Shown: positions 14,501 through 26,500 of the stretch, one piece after another | Position numbering within the stretch: the stretch's first letter is position 1 | How the letters are laid out: each line of letters begins with the position of its first letter | Assembly (NCBI GenBank): GCA_947396885.1 | Contig: OX377201.1 | Location: forward strand, 25,583,923 to 25,647,922 | Reading direction: 5' to 3' | DNA: 64,000 nt | Origin: Heligmosomoides polygyrus polygyrus | Lineage: Eukaryota; Nematoda; Chromadorea; Rhabditida; Heligmosomidae | Notes under the pieces: model-generated | Databases searched by the model: none | The model's input: only the letters and a program-made list of their open reading frames with translations | Told to the model about the DNA's origin: nothing | Translations under genes and position numbers: made by a program

Positions 14501-17500
14501 TCCGTAAGAAATCGTTTTTACCATACTATCCCTCCATGGGGGCATGTGATCAGTTGTAAGAGACCTAGGCTGAGGTGTGTACCACGAATTGATTTAAATT
14601 CTGGTTTCGTGCAGCCAGAGCATTCCATTGAAGCAGGGGCAGTTAATTGGTACCAATCTTGTCTGCGACGAAAACAATTAACTTCTTTGTCGGCTAAAAC
14701 CGTTTTATGAGCAAATTCCGTCTACACAATATCGCGCAGACTCTCTTTATCGATGTCATTAAAATTTTTAGCCTTTTTAACCTTTATAGATCTTTGTAGC
14801 CCAGAGAAAGAGTGATCCTTAAGTGAGTGGTTTGTCGTAGTGCAACAGTGCTTGGTGTCGTCAGTTTCTATTATACTTATGCTCGAATGGCCCATTCGAA
14901 TAGGTATTCGAATGATTTTCATTCGAATTTGAATATTCGAATTCGAGTATTCGAAAAATCGCGTTTTTCGAATGTATTCGAATTCGAATGCTCAAAAAAT
15001 CGCGTTTTTCGAATGTATTCGAATTCGAATATTCAAAAAATCGCGTTTTTCGAATGTATTCGAATTCGAATATTCAGAAAAATTGCGTTTTTCGAATATA
15101 TTCGATTTCGAATGCTCGAAAATTTTCGGTATTCGAAACCATTCGAATATTCGCAATTTCCCAGAAAGCAAAAATTATTCGAGTATTCGAAAAGTGTCAT
15201 TCGAATGCCCAACAAGAATTTGTGTATCGGCGTATTTTGAAAAGGCTTGGTGGGTTTCTCGGGTAATTTGGGTCGCCAAAACGGTTCTGTCTGTGAGTCA
15301 AAGCTGTGGTACGATGGTGGCTCGGTGCCCGGATACTGAGCGCCTCATCGATACTAGTCACTTCCCGAAAAGCCCTGTTAAGAGGGAGAACTTCCACAAC
15401 GTCTCACAATGTTGAATTGCAAAAAATTTTCCACGGAGAATCGCTGCAGTGGTGAATGACCGATAGGGGACCAGTAATGTCGTCACCCCGATTATTGAAC
15501 TCTGAGAGAAAACCACTTTCACCGATAAAAGTATGGATAGTATCAACCGATATTGATTGCCTGATCAGTCTGTGACATGGTCTTCTGAATTAAGGCCCTC
15601 GCTGGAGACGTCTGGATATTTTCCAGTATTTTGTGTACCTATTCTACGCTAATTTTATGCACCTGTTCCTGTCAGTAATTTCTGACACATCGACGATCGA
15701 CAGCTCTTAGCGCGCTGCTATATAGTATCAGACGTTTTTTTAGATCTTAGAGTATGGACATAAGGGTTAGTTTGATCTGGACCAGTTTTGCATTCCACTC
15801 AAGCAGTTCTGAAAGCTATTTTCGCCGTAAAGGTAATAACGTAAAGGATGAGGGACAGCAGAAGAAAGGATAAAGGTAAATTCTTGTTTGGGAGGTACCA
15901 AGCATTCCACATTTATTACTGCGCCTTTGCAATGCGGCTGAGGAAGAGTAGGAATTGTTAACAAAAAAATTGAAAATGATGGTTCAAGCGGCGTTTCAAA
16001 CGGACGTTATTTGTCCTTCACGCTACAGTTAAGAGTCTGAGACCGCAAGCTAGCAAATGTCTGCAGAATGGGGGTGAGGGTCAGCAGGGTGCGCTTCTGT
16101 CTTCTGTCACGTCGGGTGTCTCCTGGTGCAGAAGAGTACCTCATGAAGTCGGCTTTGTAATTTTCGTCACGCTATGCTCTTCTGCACCTCCGGTCTGGTC
16201 TGAATGCTCTGCTTCTGGATTTCGTTTCTACAACGACTATAGTTCCGCAAAAGCTATATTATAGGGTAGGACTTCACAAAGGGGAGGCGGCGTAGGTCGG
16301 CCGGATGTTATCGATCGATTTTATCGATTTTTGTTCTGAATTGGCCATTTGAAGTGGGATTCGCATGGATACGTCGGCCGTGTGCCGGACTTCACAAAGG
16401 GGAGGCGGCGTAGGTCGGCCGGATGTTATCGATCGATTTTATCGATTTTTGTTCTGAATTGGCCACTTGAAGTGGGATTCGCATGGATACGTCGGCCGTA
16501 TGCCGGACTTCACAAAGGGGAGGCGGTGTAGGTCGGCCGGATGTTATCGATCGATTTTATCGATTTTTGTTCTGAATTGGCTGCTTGAAGTGGGATTCGC
16601 ATGGATACGTTGGCCGTATGCCGGACTTCACAAAGGGGAGGCAGTGTATGTCGGCCGGATGTTATCGATCGATCTATTTTTCTAAAGTTTACCGTAGTTT
16701 ATCAATATGTTGGCTGGAGAATAATTACATTCACAAGTTCATCGCAAATAAGAAATATTTATTCCTACCACTTACTTGGGTGAATCACCAGAACGAAATG
16801 AGACTGGCCCTCATGGGTTGCCTATTCCTAGCTACTTGTAATACATTTTGTGGCCGCAAAATCGACAGTGTGATATTTCACATTTGTAGATGAGCAGGAC
16901 AGACTTGCTACAGATTTTCATGTAGTAGAGCAGGACAGACTTGCTACAGATTTTCATGTAGTACTTTGTCGTCAGTTCTTCACTAGCTGCCGCTAGGCAA
17001 AAGCATTGTTTCATGAAAGTTCTTTAACAGTCAGTCTGCCACCAATTTCGAAAAGGATTGTTTTAAAGTGACCTAGAAGCTTACAGTGGCTCAACCAGAT
17101 AATGTTCCCTTCAAATGTGTTGTAAACCTTTCGTTTGTTCCTCATAAGCAGCAATTAACAAAACACTAGTATTCCTTTGAGAAAAATTCGTATTCCACTA
17201 AGCAAGGAAATTAGACGCTTCCATAAGCCCTTTGATCGTTCTACGTGTAAGTTCTCTATCTCATTTTTACGACTCACATGGGGGTTTATGAGATGCCTGT
17301 CGATAAAAACCTCGTGCTTAACTAGGAAGGGATCCGTTATGTATTGCTTCCCTTTTCTCTTCTGTGTTGCCTTCTATCATGTCTATAATACAGCCTGATT
17401 TTTCATTCGAATTCGAATATTCGAATCGAATATTCGAATTCGAATATTCGAAAAATCACGTTTTTCGAATGTATTCGAATTGGAATGTTCAAAAAATCGC

Positions 17501-20500
17501 GTTTTTCGAATGTATTCGAATTCGAATATTCAAAAAATCGCGTTTTTCGAATGTATTCGAATTCGAATGTTCAGAAAAATCGCGTTTTTCGAATATATTC
17601 GATTTCGAATGCTCGAAAATTTTCGGTATTCGAAACCATTCGAATATTCGAAATTTTTGGGAGAGCATAAGTATAGTTTCTATAAATGTGGAACTGCTCT
17701 TTGGGTAGGTGTAGGAAATGAAGGAAGTCTTTACTCAATATGTCATATGTTCTTGTTGTTCTTGTTACTTTATTTCATGTTTATCATGAATTTTTCAGAG
17801 CCTTGTAAATGTTCCCGTTCCCACCGAGCAAGCACCGTTTGTGCAACAATCGTTACAGTCACACATGTCACCAACTCAGGAAGCGGTCCTCGAGGCGATA
17901 CGGGCTATCTACAATGTGAGTTGCCGTGGTATTGTGAGTTGGCTGCTGAAGAATTAATCTTATTTTAAATATATTTGGTCGGACCAAAAGATTCTGCCTG
18001 TTCAGTCTTTGAATGGTCCTACAATTTGTTTTGATACCACTATGCAGAGAAAAATAATTTCATAGAAAATGTGTAAGATTTTTTTCCGAAAATGAAAGAG
18101 TTTTGCGCATTTTTAGGAGCCGAAAAGTCTAATTTCCATGTCATAGAGCTTGATGACTTGAATCTCGAAGAATGTTCGACAGAACTAATCGCAATCAAGT
18201 GGCTACGCTAGAAAGTAGTAGTCTAAAAACTCATTGGTTAAGTACGACGCGAGACACCTTGACGTACATATAAGAAAGCGTTAGAATGATGGCGATCTTT
18301 GCTCAGAATGGACGAACGTACATTCTGATAGGTGTAATAAAAGCAAAGATCAAACGGTTATCCCCATTTTAGCCCGTGGTCTTACGTCTTACCAGGATAC
18401 TATCTCAACGGTAGGTCGGAACGGCGCAAATGTTGTATATGGGCAGAACCGCCTGTCCCTGGGAAGTAACAAACTGCAGGTATCTCGACCCCAATACAAC
18501 TCTGCGCGGAGTTAGAGGTGACGGAAGTCGCCGTTGGCGCCCTGTTGATTTACGTGCTCCAGAGCTGACGGGCGCGCGCGGGATGAGGGCTCGTATCGCG
18601 GCTAGGCGCAGTGCTCAGGTGGCGAAGTAGGGAAGAGCTCGGGCTCGTAAACGCGGGGTCGGGGGTTTGGATCCTGCAGACTGCGTTTGCTTTGCACTTT
18701 TGCGAAATCCATGTTTATCATATAGGTAATCCACCTAGGGGTATTGTAGCTGAAACTTCGTTTAGAGGGGTTATTTGGGGTGCTGATCACGAATCTGTCA
18801 TCCGTTTTTCACGATTCTGTCTCTACCTGCCGTCACCTGCAGAAACTTTAAGAATGTAATCCTGTGCCTTCCTGTATCTACATTATCCAGCCGAATCGTC
18901 AAAAACGGATGTTAGATTCGTGATCAGCACCCCAAATAGTCTCACTAGACAAAGTTTCAGCGAAATTTTTTTTCAACCGAAGTCGTGTCGGTGGAGTAGG
19001 AACTTTTAACTAGTGCCACAAAATATCTATCGTTACATAACTATAGGGCGCGTGTAGCGTAGTCGGAGGAGGCGCGACTGTCGCGTGCACCCGATACCAG
19101 GTTCCTGGTTCGGATTTTCCGCCCAGGCCAACCAAGCCTTCCATCCCTCCGGGGTCGGTGAATTGGTACCAGACTTGTCTGGGAAGGATAGAGCGCTGAC
19201 TTGTTCGTCGGCTGGCCACCGCAAGTCATTGTATGGCCAAATACGCATTCATGTCGCCTCCACGACATCCCGTAGAAGTAGAATGCGCTGGCGCATCCCA
19301 GAAGGGATTGAGTAACGCCGTTCTTTATCCTTTATCCTTATCCTTGATACATAACTATAGCTTCACACAAAATAGGCTTAAAACAAGTGACACAGAAGTG
19401 AAGATTTTAGCTAATCTGTAGTTTGAAGCATATGTTATATGTAAACATGCTCTATAACACACTATAATACCCCTAGGTGAATTACCTATATAATAAACAT
19501 TTGTTTTGCAAAAATGCAGAACAAACGCAGTCTGCGGGATTCAAACTCCCGACTCCGCGTTCACGAGCCCGAATTCTTCCTACTACGCCACCTGTGCACT
19601 GGGCCAAAACGCGATACGGGCCCTCATCCCTCGGGCGGCGCCAGCTGTGGAGCACGTGAATCAACAGGGCGCCAACACGCGACTTCCGTCGCCCCTAACT
19701 CTGCGCAGAGTTGTATTGGGGCCGAGATACCTGCAGTTTTTTGCTACGTAGAGAGAGGCGCTTCTGCCCATATACAACATTTGCGCCGTTCCGACCTACC
19801 GTTGAGATAGTATCCTGGTACCGAAAGGTACCGAAAGTTGCTGCTGAACAAAGAGGAAGGAACTTACCATTAGTCACTACTCTACAGCCTGGAGTCTTAG
19901 CAATTGGAGTGCCAATGACAATCTCTGATTTCATTTTTTGTTGGAAAAATAACGAACATTTTATACGTCGCGAATAAATTGGAGAATAACAAGCCTTCTG
20001 GAAGCTTCGCGAAGCTTTTTGGATACTCCCTAAAGATACGTTTTGGTAGCTGATGACCAATTGTTCATATAACTCAACACTAGGCAACGCTGAGGAATCT
20101 AATAAGCATCATAGTAGCTAAGAGAAGAATGTGATGAGAATCACAATGACAATCCAACTATGACGACCTGTCTTGATTGCTCAGGTGAATAAAAAGTTAG
20201 TTCCCATTCGAGCCTCGACTGTAACTAACGCACCGGTAAACCCATCCATACAAAAACTACAGAATGAGGAATTGAAAGTTAGCTTTTATTCTGCTTATTC
20301 GGCAAGCATGCAGGCGTTCGATTCGTTCAAGAGCATTCAGGGAGAAATGCCCCCGCCACGTTCAAGAGGATATCAGAAATGTTTTCCGACAGTTGATGAG
20401 ATCTGGTTATACAATTCTCTACATGTAGGAAATTGTTTCTTTCTACGCCAGATATACCAGCTCTAGTAGTTTTTGTGCCAGCTGAAATGATTAGTTCTGA

Positions 20501-23500
20501 CTGAAGTTAGAGTCATTTGAAATAAGAAACTTTTGGTCCGACCTAATATCATTTGATCTTTAAACAAAACTTTGACGATCGCGAATAAAGAGGAAAAATA
20601 GATGATCCTTCTATAGAAGCTGCTCATGCATTTTTTGTTGTTGTTATACTCTGGCTCCTAAGCTTTAATTGAGAGTCTACTGTGTGACTGGGAAGGCAGA
20701 GTATTGAGCGCATCATTCTAGGAGTGCATATCTTCTGGGAGTCCGCTTCGTGACGCGCTAGCTGATCAAATTCGACAGCTGATCAGATTCAGTGCGATGT
20801 CGGTGAAAACGATGGGTGTTCCTCGACCAGCCAGCTCGTCGTCGGTTGTACAAAAGGATTATGTAAGTGTGAAAATTTTCTATATACTAAGAGTTCGAAG
20901 GAACGGGGAATAAGAACGTAGCCTGCTTTTCCTTCGCAGTTTTATTTCCTGCAATTTTTTCACAAGAGTTATTTAAAGAAAGATGAATGGAGGGTCTACA
21001 TTGTGTGGGGTTCAACAATGTGTTTTGTTTGGGTTATTTTTATCCTAATGTACTAAGCCTTTAAAATTCTTCAAAATTGTTATGTAAAGGGGTTGAACAT
21101 AAACATTTATGAAGCCAACAGATGATATATTGTAATATTTTCACAAAACATTTCATCAAAAGCTGGCTTTTCAGTGATTGGTCTATTACATGGTACTCTT
21201 TTTAAATTGTTCCTTCTGTTCAAAACCGACGCCTTCCAGTGATTGCTGTGAAGTGGAAAATGTTTTCTCCAAGCGGTTTAGTAATTTGCCCACTGAAAAA
21301 TAATCAATGTTCAAGTGAAATATGTTTTTGTCTGCTGACTTATGACGGACTTGTAATTGTCACCACGAATCTCTCCTATTTCAGACAAATTTCTAATTTG
21401 TAGTGGATTTTTTTTTGACGAACAGTAGGTGATGCAAGTAATGCATTCAAAATTTTAACAACACGGTTCAAAAATGATTCCTAAAACTTTGTGGAATGTG
21501 TTTTATGTGGGTAGTTGGGCTAAGCAAGGCTGTCATGAAATTGAAGTGCAATTTTTTGCGTATTGTGATTGATTTTGATTTAGAGAAAATCTTTTTTTTT
21601 TGACCTTGTATTCGTTGGATCTACTGGTTTTTCTGTTGCTACACAACTTTGCGACTGAATTTTGTAATTTCAGCGCGAATGGGCGTTGCAATGGGTGATT
21701 CCGTTTGCGGAGACGTCTCTTCGTATGGCTGTCGAATTCTATTCAGCAACTGCTGCTTTTCCGGAGATTATCAGATCGCTTGTTGTAGTCGATATCGTGA
21801 AGGTAATGTCAATTTAGGTCGGATTATACAATACTGTTCTCAGAACGGTCTTCTGTAGTTAAGTTTGGATGTCACCTGTGTTTAGAAGTACTGCGAGTTT
21901 GCTCGTATTTGCGAGAAAAATCATGTGGTTGTTTCCCTAAAGTTGGCACTATTTCAGTTCCTTGGAGAGCCACTCTACATGAAGTACTCCTGTCTCTCCC
22001 CTACAACGTGGAAGCTCGCAGCTTCCTCGTTGATGACGGTTCTACGAATAGCAGTGCCGCTGGGACGACAACAAGGTGTTTCTTAGCGGCTCATTCGGAA
22101 ACCTTTTCAGCCTTCTTTTGTTTTATAATTAAAGAGAATTTTCAGTTGACCACTTTGCACCGCTTTGGCCCGCCATCTGTGATACGCTGGAGAAATTCCT
22201 CTTTACACCGAAGTTTGTTTTCTTTCTGAATTTTCATTTGCTGTCATCGTTCGCCTCCTTTCCTGTATTCCTATTTGTCCCTCATTTTTAGCGTCTGCCC
22301 AAGGCTGGCAGCCGATGAACGCAAACGAGACGAGTTGGCCGAGTGCCAGATTGTCGAGCTTGTGCGCTCGGAGTTACTGCTTCACGCGTCCTGCCTGCCG
22401 TCCTCTATGGTCCAACGTCTCATTTCCATACTGAATCGAGGATCAATCAGTCAGCTTGATCCCACCGATGTCTTGGGTGAGTATAGGTCCTTCTACCCTT
22501 TCGAATAAGGGTAGATTGCGTCCCAAGAGAGGCCATTGCCATCGCTGAGAGAGTGTATAGTGGGAGCGTTTTGTGAGGAGATTTGTTTCCAGCTTCAGAC
22601 TCGCATGCACAGCGAGTGGAGCTGGCCCGCACGTGCTTCGACGCTCTGCTCTCCACTTCGAGCGAGGGAAGTGGTCGACTAGGAAACGTGGCTATTGCGA
22701 GTCTGCTTCAGAGATGCTCCCAGGTACATAAGCGAGCAGTCTTTCTTCAGTTTTCGCTTAGTGACTATTCTAGAAGGCACCATTCAGGTCATGAACGATT
22801 TCGTTCGTGATTGGAACGGCATCGGAGACCTGCGGCTGCCACGTGGGCGCATTGCAGAGATCACCTCGGCGCTACAAGCCGTAGATTCCCTCATCGGTCG
22901 ACTGGCTAGGTGAGTTTTCAGTGATAGCAGTTGCCCATAAAGATGCTTAGATGTGGACATACTCGTCGGTTGAGACATAGACAACCCTTTTTTTCTTTTC
23001 ATCGTCGATTACGTTGGCGTTAGATTTCTGATTTCGGATTTAGCACATGACGGTTGGTAGGTTGGTCAGTGGTGTTACTCCATCAGAGATTCATCGATGT
23101 TGTCGATAAAATGTGGTGACAAGATATTAGACCAGATTCGGCTGCTAGACTTCTGGGGCCAGATTCATCAACGATACCCCGCTATCATCTCACCGCGGAT
23201 TCACAATAATGGCCTACGTAGTATCCGATACAGAGGGTTCGACCCTAAATTTACCACACCGCATGTTGATGAATCGTGGTATCACTAGGTTTGGCGGTGC
23301 TTTCCACCGTTTCCGGCCGATAAGCGGTTGATGAATCTGGTCCGTGGTTTCGTTAATTCCACAAGTCACAAGACAACAAACAGAAGCAAAAACAGTGTAG
23401 AACATTGGCCTATCCTGACCAAGTGCAATCGTCAGCCATCGGAGCGAATACTTTCCGACTTCAATCGTGTATGTGGGAACGTTGGAGTGCAGTGGAATCT

Positions 23501-26500
23501 TACGAAGACGATGTTCGTGAGGTCAACATGGCCAACGACCTGGCGCCGGAGCTGGGCAGGAGAAAACGAGCGGTTTGCGAAGGTTCCATGAGCATCATGA
23601 GAACAGTGAAGAAGGCGGAGAACGTCCGAGCTCTGTACCCACCTATTCGGTTCCACTGTTCTTCCTGCCCTTACGCATGTCTAGGAAACGACCAGTGTTG
23701 CAGAGAAAGGAACAGAGAGGACGAGTTCGTAGTAACATCGTTCTGGCAAGTAGGGGATATCCTTCGACACTGCGGGATTCCCGACATGTGAAAATCAAAG
23801 GCGCTGTCACCTGGGTCTTGTCGTCAAAAATTAGGTGGGCCGGCCATGTATGTACTTCTTTTCGTGCTACTATCGCAAGATGTGTGATGCACCGCAGGTA
23901 GGAGTGGATTAAGCTGTTGTTAAATGGATGTTTGGTTGCGAACAAAGCTCTTGCGCCAGGCGGGACTCGAATGCGTACTCTTTGCTTTCCGGGCACAATG
24001 CTACGCCTTACATATACCACAGGCACTGTTTTGTCGCACGCAACATCCACGGTGGGGATTAAGCCGCATGTAAAAAGAATTCCAGAAATTTCACCCCTAT
24101 GTGGTGATCGACTGCTTCGGTGGTGAGGTGAATGAGGGATTCGACCTCCTTCGTGCCTCTCTGTTGCGGACTCCTGGGCTACTCAGGCAAGCTACAAGAC
24201 GGCGCTTCAAAAGTCCAATAAGGAGACCACTTACCAATGAGCTTCAGGCTATAAGCCGAAGTATTAATGGTGTGCGTGACTGCAGTGAGCAGGCGTGTCG
24301 TTTTCGTTCGCAATACGAATTAAAAATAAATAAATCCGATTTTGGTTGGATCCTACTCCCAACCTAGACAACTACCGGTCATTCTGAGGCATTGGGGTGG
24401 CGCCAAACTTGTTTGCGAGAGTTGAAACAGTGACGTGATTCTCACTTAGCTTTTGTTAGTGTCGTGCCCCGGCTGACCGCCACCGGCATCGGTAAAGGTG
24501 GTCTAGACCCGAGACCCGTGTGTGGTAGAATCGGTGGGGACTTAAAGTACGCTTTTGCTCTTTCCCTTCCAGCCACGCGGCACCAACTGCATAGGGCCCT
24601 GCTGCCCCAGCCGAACCATTGGGACGGACTGCGATGGACTTTAGCTCCCTGGCGCCTACGACTGCGCCTACTTCCCCGCACGTCTCTGCGCCTTCCCCTT
24701 CTCACATATTATTGCGATCAATAAAGATGTTGGTTTCCACCAGTCTTCACGTAGCTCCCTCAGGCATAGATGGATATGTAGATTTACTATACCACACATA
24801 CTACTACCTCTTAAGGATATACAAGACTACGTGCCACGCAACCTACCCACCTGCATTCACTAGGGGAATCCCCCACGACAGCCCGCTAGGGTCCGGCGAG
24901 GTCCTGCCTGGGGCGTGTGCCCATGAGGCGGTGCTCCTCGTCTCGCACCTGCGGTTACCCCCTCCTGGCGTCCATGCCAGGATAGATCCTCGTCCTCGGC
25001 TCTGCGCTCCTCCTCGATACTGCGGTAGAATCAACACGCTCCAGAATCCATGACATCCAGCGGATGTTGACGAGAGGACGGCGACCGGACACGACCATCC
25101 GGGGCGGCGGCAGCAGGCGAAGAATGAAGCCCGCGCGCGTTCATACTTCGTCGCGGCGAATCGATGCTGCGTATCACACGGGTTTGCGCGGCGGGACCAA
25201 GAGGGCTCAGAAACTCTGCGTCCTTCAATATTCGAGGCGAAAGTCACGACAGTTAGTATTTCTTTAAGAGAAAAGGGTATTTAAGATGTCACCACGATAA
25301 GGTTTGCTGTGGTGTGGTGGGTGATCCTATAGATCCTATAGATTAGAGCTAATTACTATCACTCATAATAACTACTTCTCAGACGAGAGGTAGCGCAGTA
25401 GGAGGAGGCGACGCTGCGTGCTCCACGAGGTTTGTGGTTCGGGTCATGTCCATCTAAGCGTTCCATCCCTCCTTAGTCGGTGAATTGGTGTCGAACTTGT
25501 TTGGGAAGGGTACAACACTGACATGTTCATCGGCTGGCCACCGAAAGTCATAGTATGTATGGACCAAACACGCGTTCGAGTTGCTTCCGCTGCTTCCTTA
25601 TAGGCACAATGGGTGGCGCATTCCCGGAGCGGTTGCCTAATGCCGACCAGGGGTGCACACAAAACTCTGCGCGTTAAATTTTTTAACGGAGAATTTTCGT
25701 TAAATTTCCGGTAAATCGTTAAATTTCGTTAAAAAGTGCAATTAGCTGCAAACCATTCTTTTAAGTGAAAAAATCAAGAAAAACATTATACGTTTCAACT
25801 TTAAAAGGTCAACAGCTGAAGTTCAAGGAATGGAGTGTAACTTTGCAATGTAAAATAACTGTTCATCATCATCAAACACAGAAAAGTAAATAAGCCTTCA
25901 GTATCAAATTATCTACAAGGTGTGGAAGAAGAGAGGTATGGAATTACCATGCAAGATGCTCACCGACAAGGCATCTTAAAATGTGCGACCAGGCAGGTAC
26001 CCGGAGTTCCCCTTTCATAGCCTTTTGCGAAACCGTTTCGAGTGACTGTTGTATGAGCATATACAATCTCGATGCGGACATCACATACACGCATCACACA
26101 CATTACATAAAGATTTAATAAAGATACAATTAAAAGCCTATCAGTGGAATGTGGACAAGTTGTCGAACGCACGATTTTCGAGTGTCCTGTGTGTGGGACC
26201 AATCGATTTTTTTCAACGTCGAGACCGTGACACGATGTCATGTCTCGGTCCTACACTGCCGAGAAGGTTTGACATGTCATCAACGTATAACCGTCCAGGA
26301 AAAGTAGCTTTCCTAATTTTTGTTATTCGCGTTTTCTTAAATCGTTTAAAATAAGTCCAGCGAGCGAAAACATTCTTTCCGTCAGGACTGTTCCAGGTGG
26401 CGGGCAAAATTATTCGGTGATAAGCAACACCAGGTGAGGATAGGCATATCTTATGAGGAGGTTCAACCAGTATCTTTGTGGGTTCGTTGGCGTGCTTGTG

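Larger units (their letters stand above)
18392..19818. mobile_element. Long-TIR element inside the mariner
   Basis: Arms of roughly 350 bp (18392-18750 and 19470-19818) are inverted copies, ending CCAGGATACTATCTCAACGG. TA flanks both sides (18390-18391, 19819-19820). The arms read well through GGCGCAAATGTTGTATATGG. The interior contains a second fold-back (18749-18962) and a SINE-A. No coding frame is supported. The superfamily is not clear; a TA duplication with long arms suggests a non-autonomous Tc1/mariner-type or fold-back element. Confidence -1.
17974..20546. mobile_element. mariner-like element, outermost of a three-level nest
   Basis: The ends are inverted copies of GGTCGGACCAAAAG(A/T)TTCT, flanked by TA on both sides (17972-17973 and 20547-20548), as expected for mariner/Tc1 transposons. 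Removing the inserted 1.43 kb element leaves about 1.15 kb, close to a small mariner. I could not find a readable transposase, so it is non-autonomous or badly decayed. It occupies most of the mon-2 intron 17916-20721. Confidence -1.

Noticed and set aside
14827..15415. Overlapping Phe/Ser/Arg-rich open frames in three + frames
   Set aside because: They are read-through of the 41-bp TTCGAA satellite, whose period is not a multiple of three; all frames look alike.
16349..16893. Repeated protein-like frame MKWDSHGYVGR...
   Set aside because: It is the 118-bp tandem repeat translated; frame changes with each unit and it lies in a mon-2 intron.
24442..25247. GC-rich open frames on both strands in the last mon-2 intron
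   Set aside because: Mutually overlapping frames on opposite strands, no domain, no splice context.
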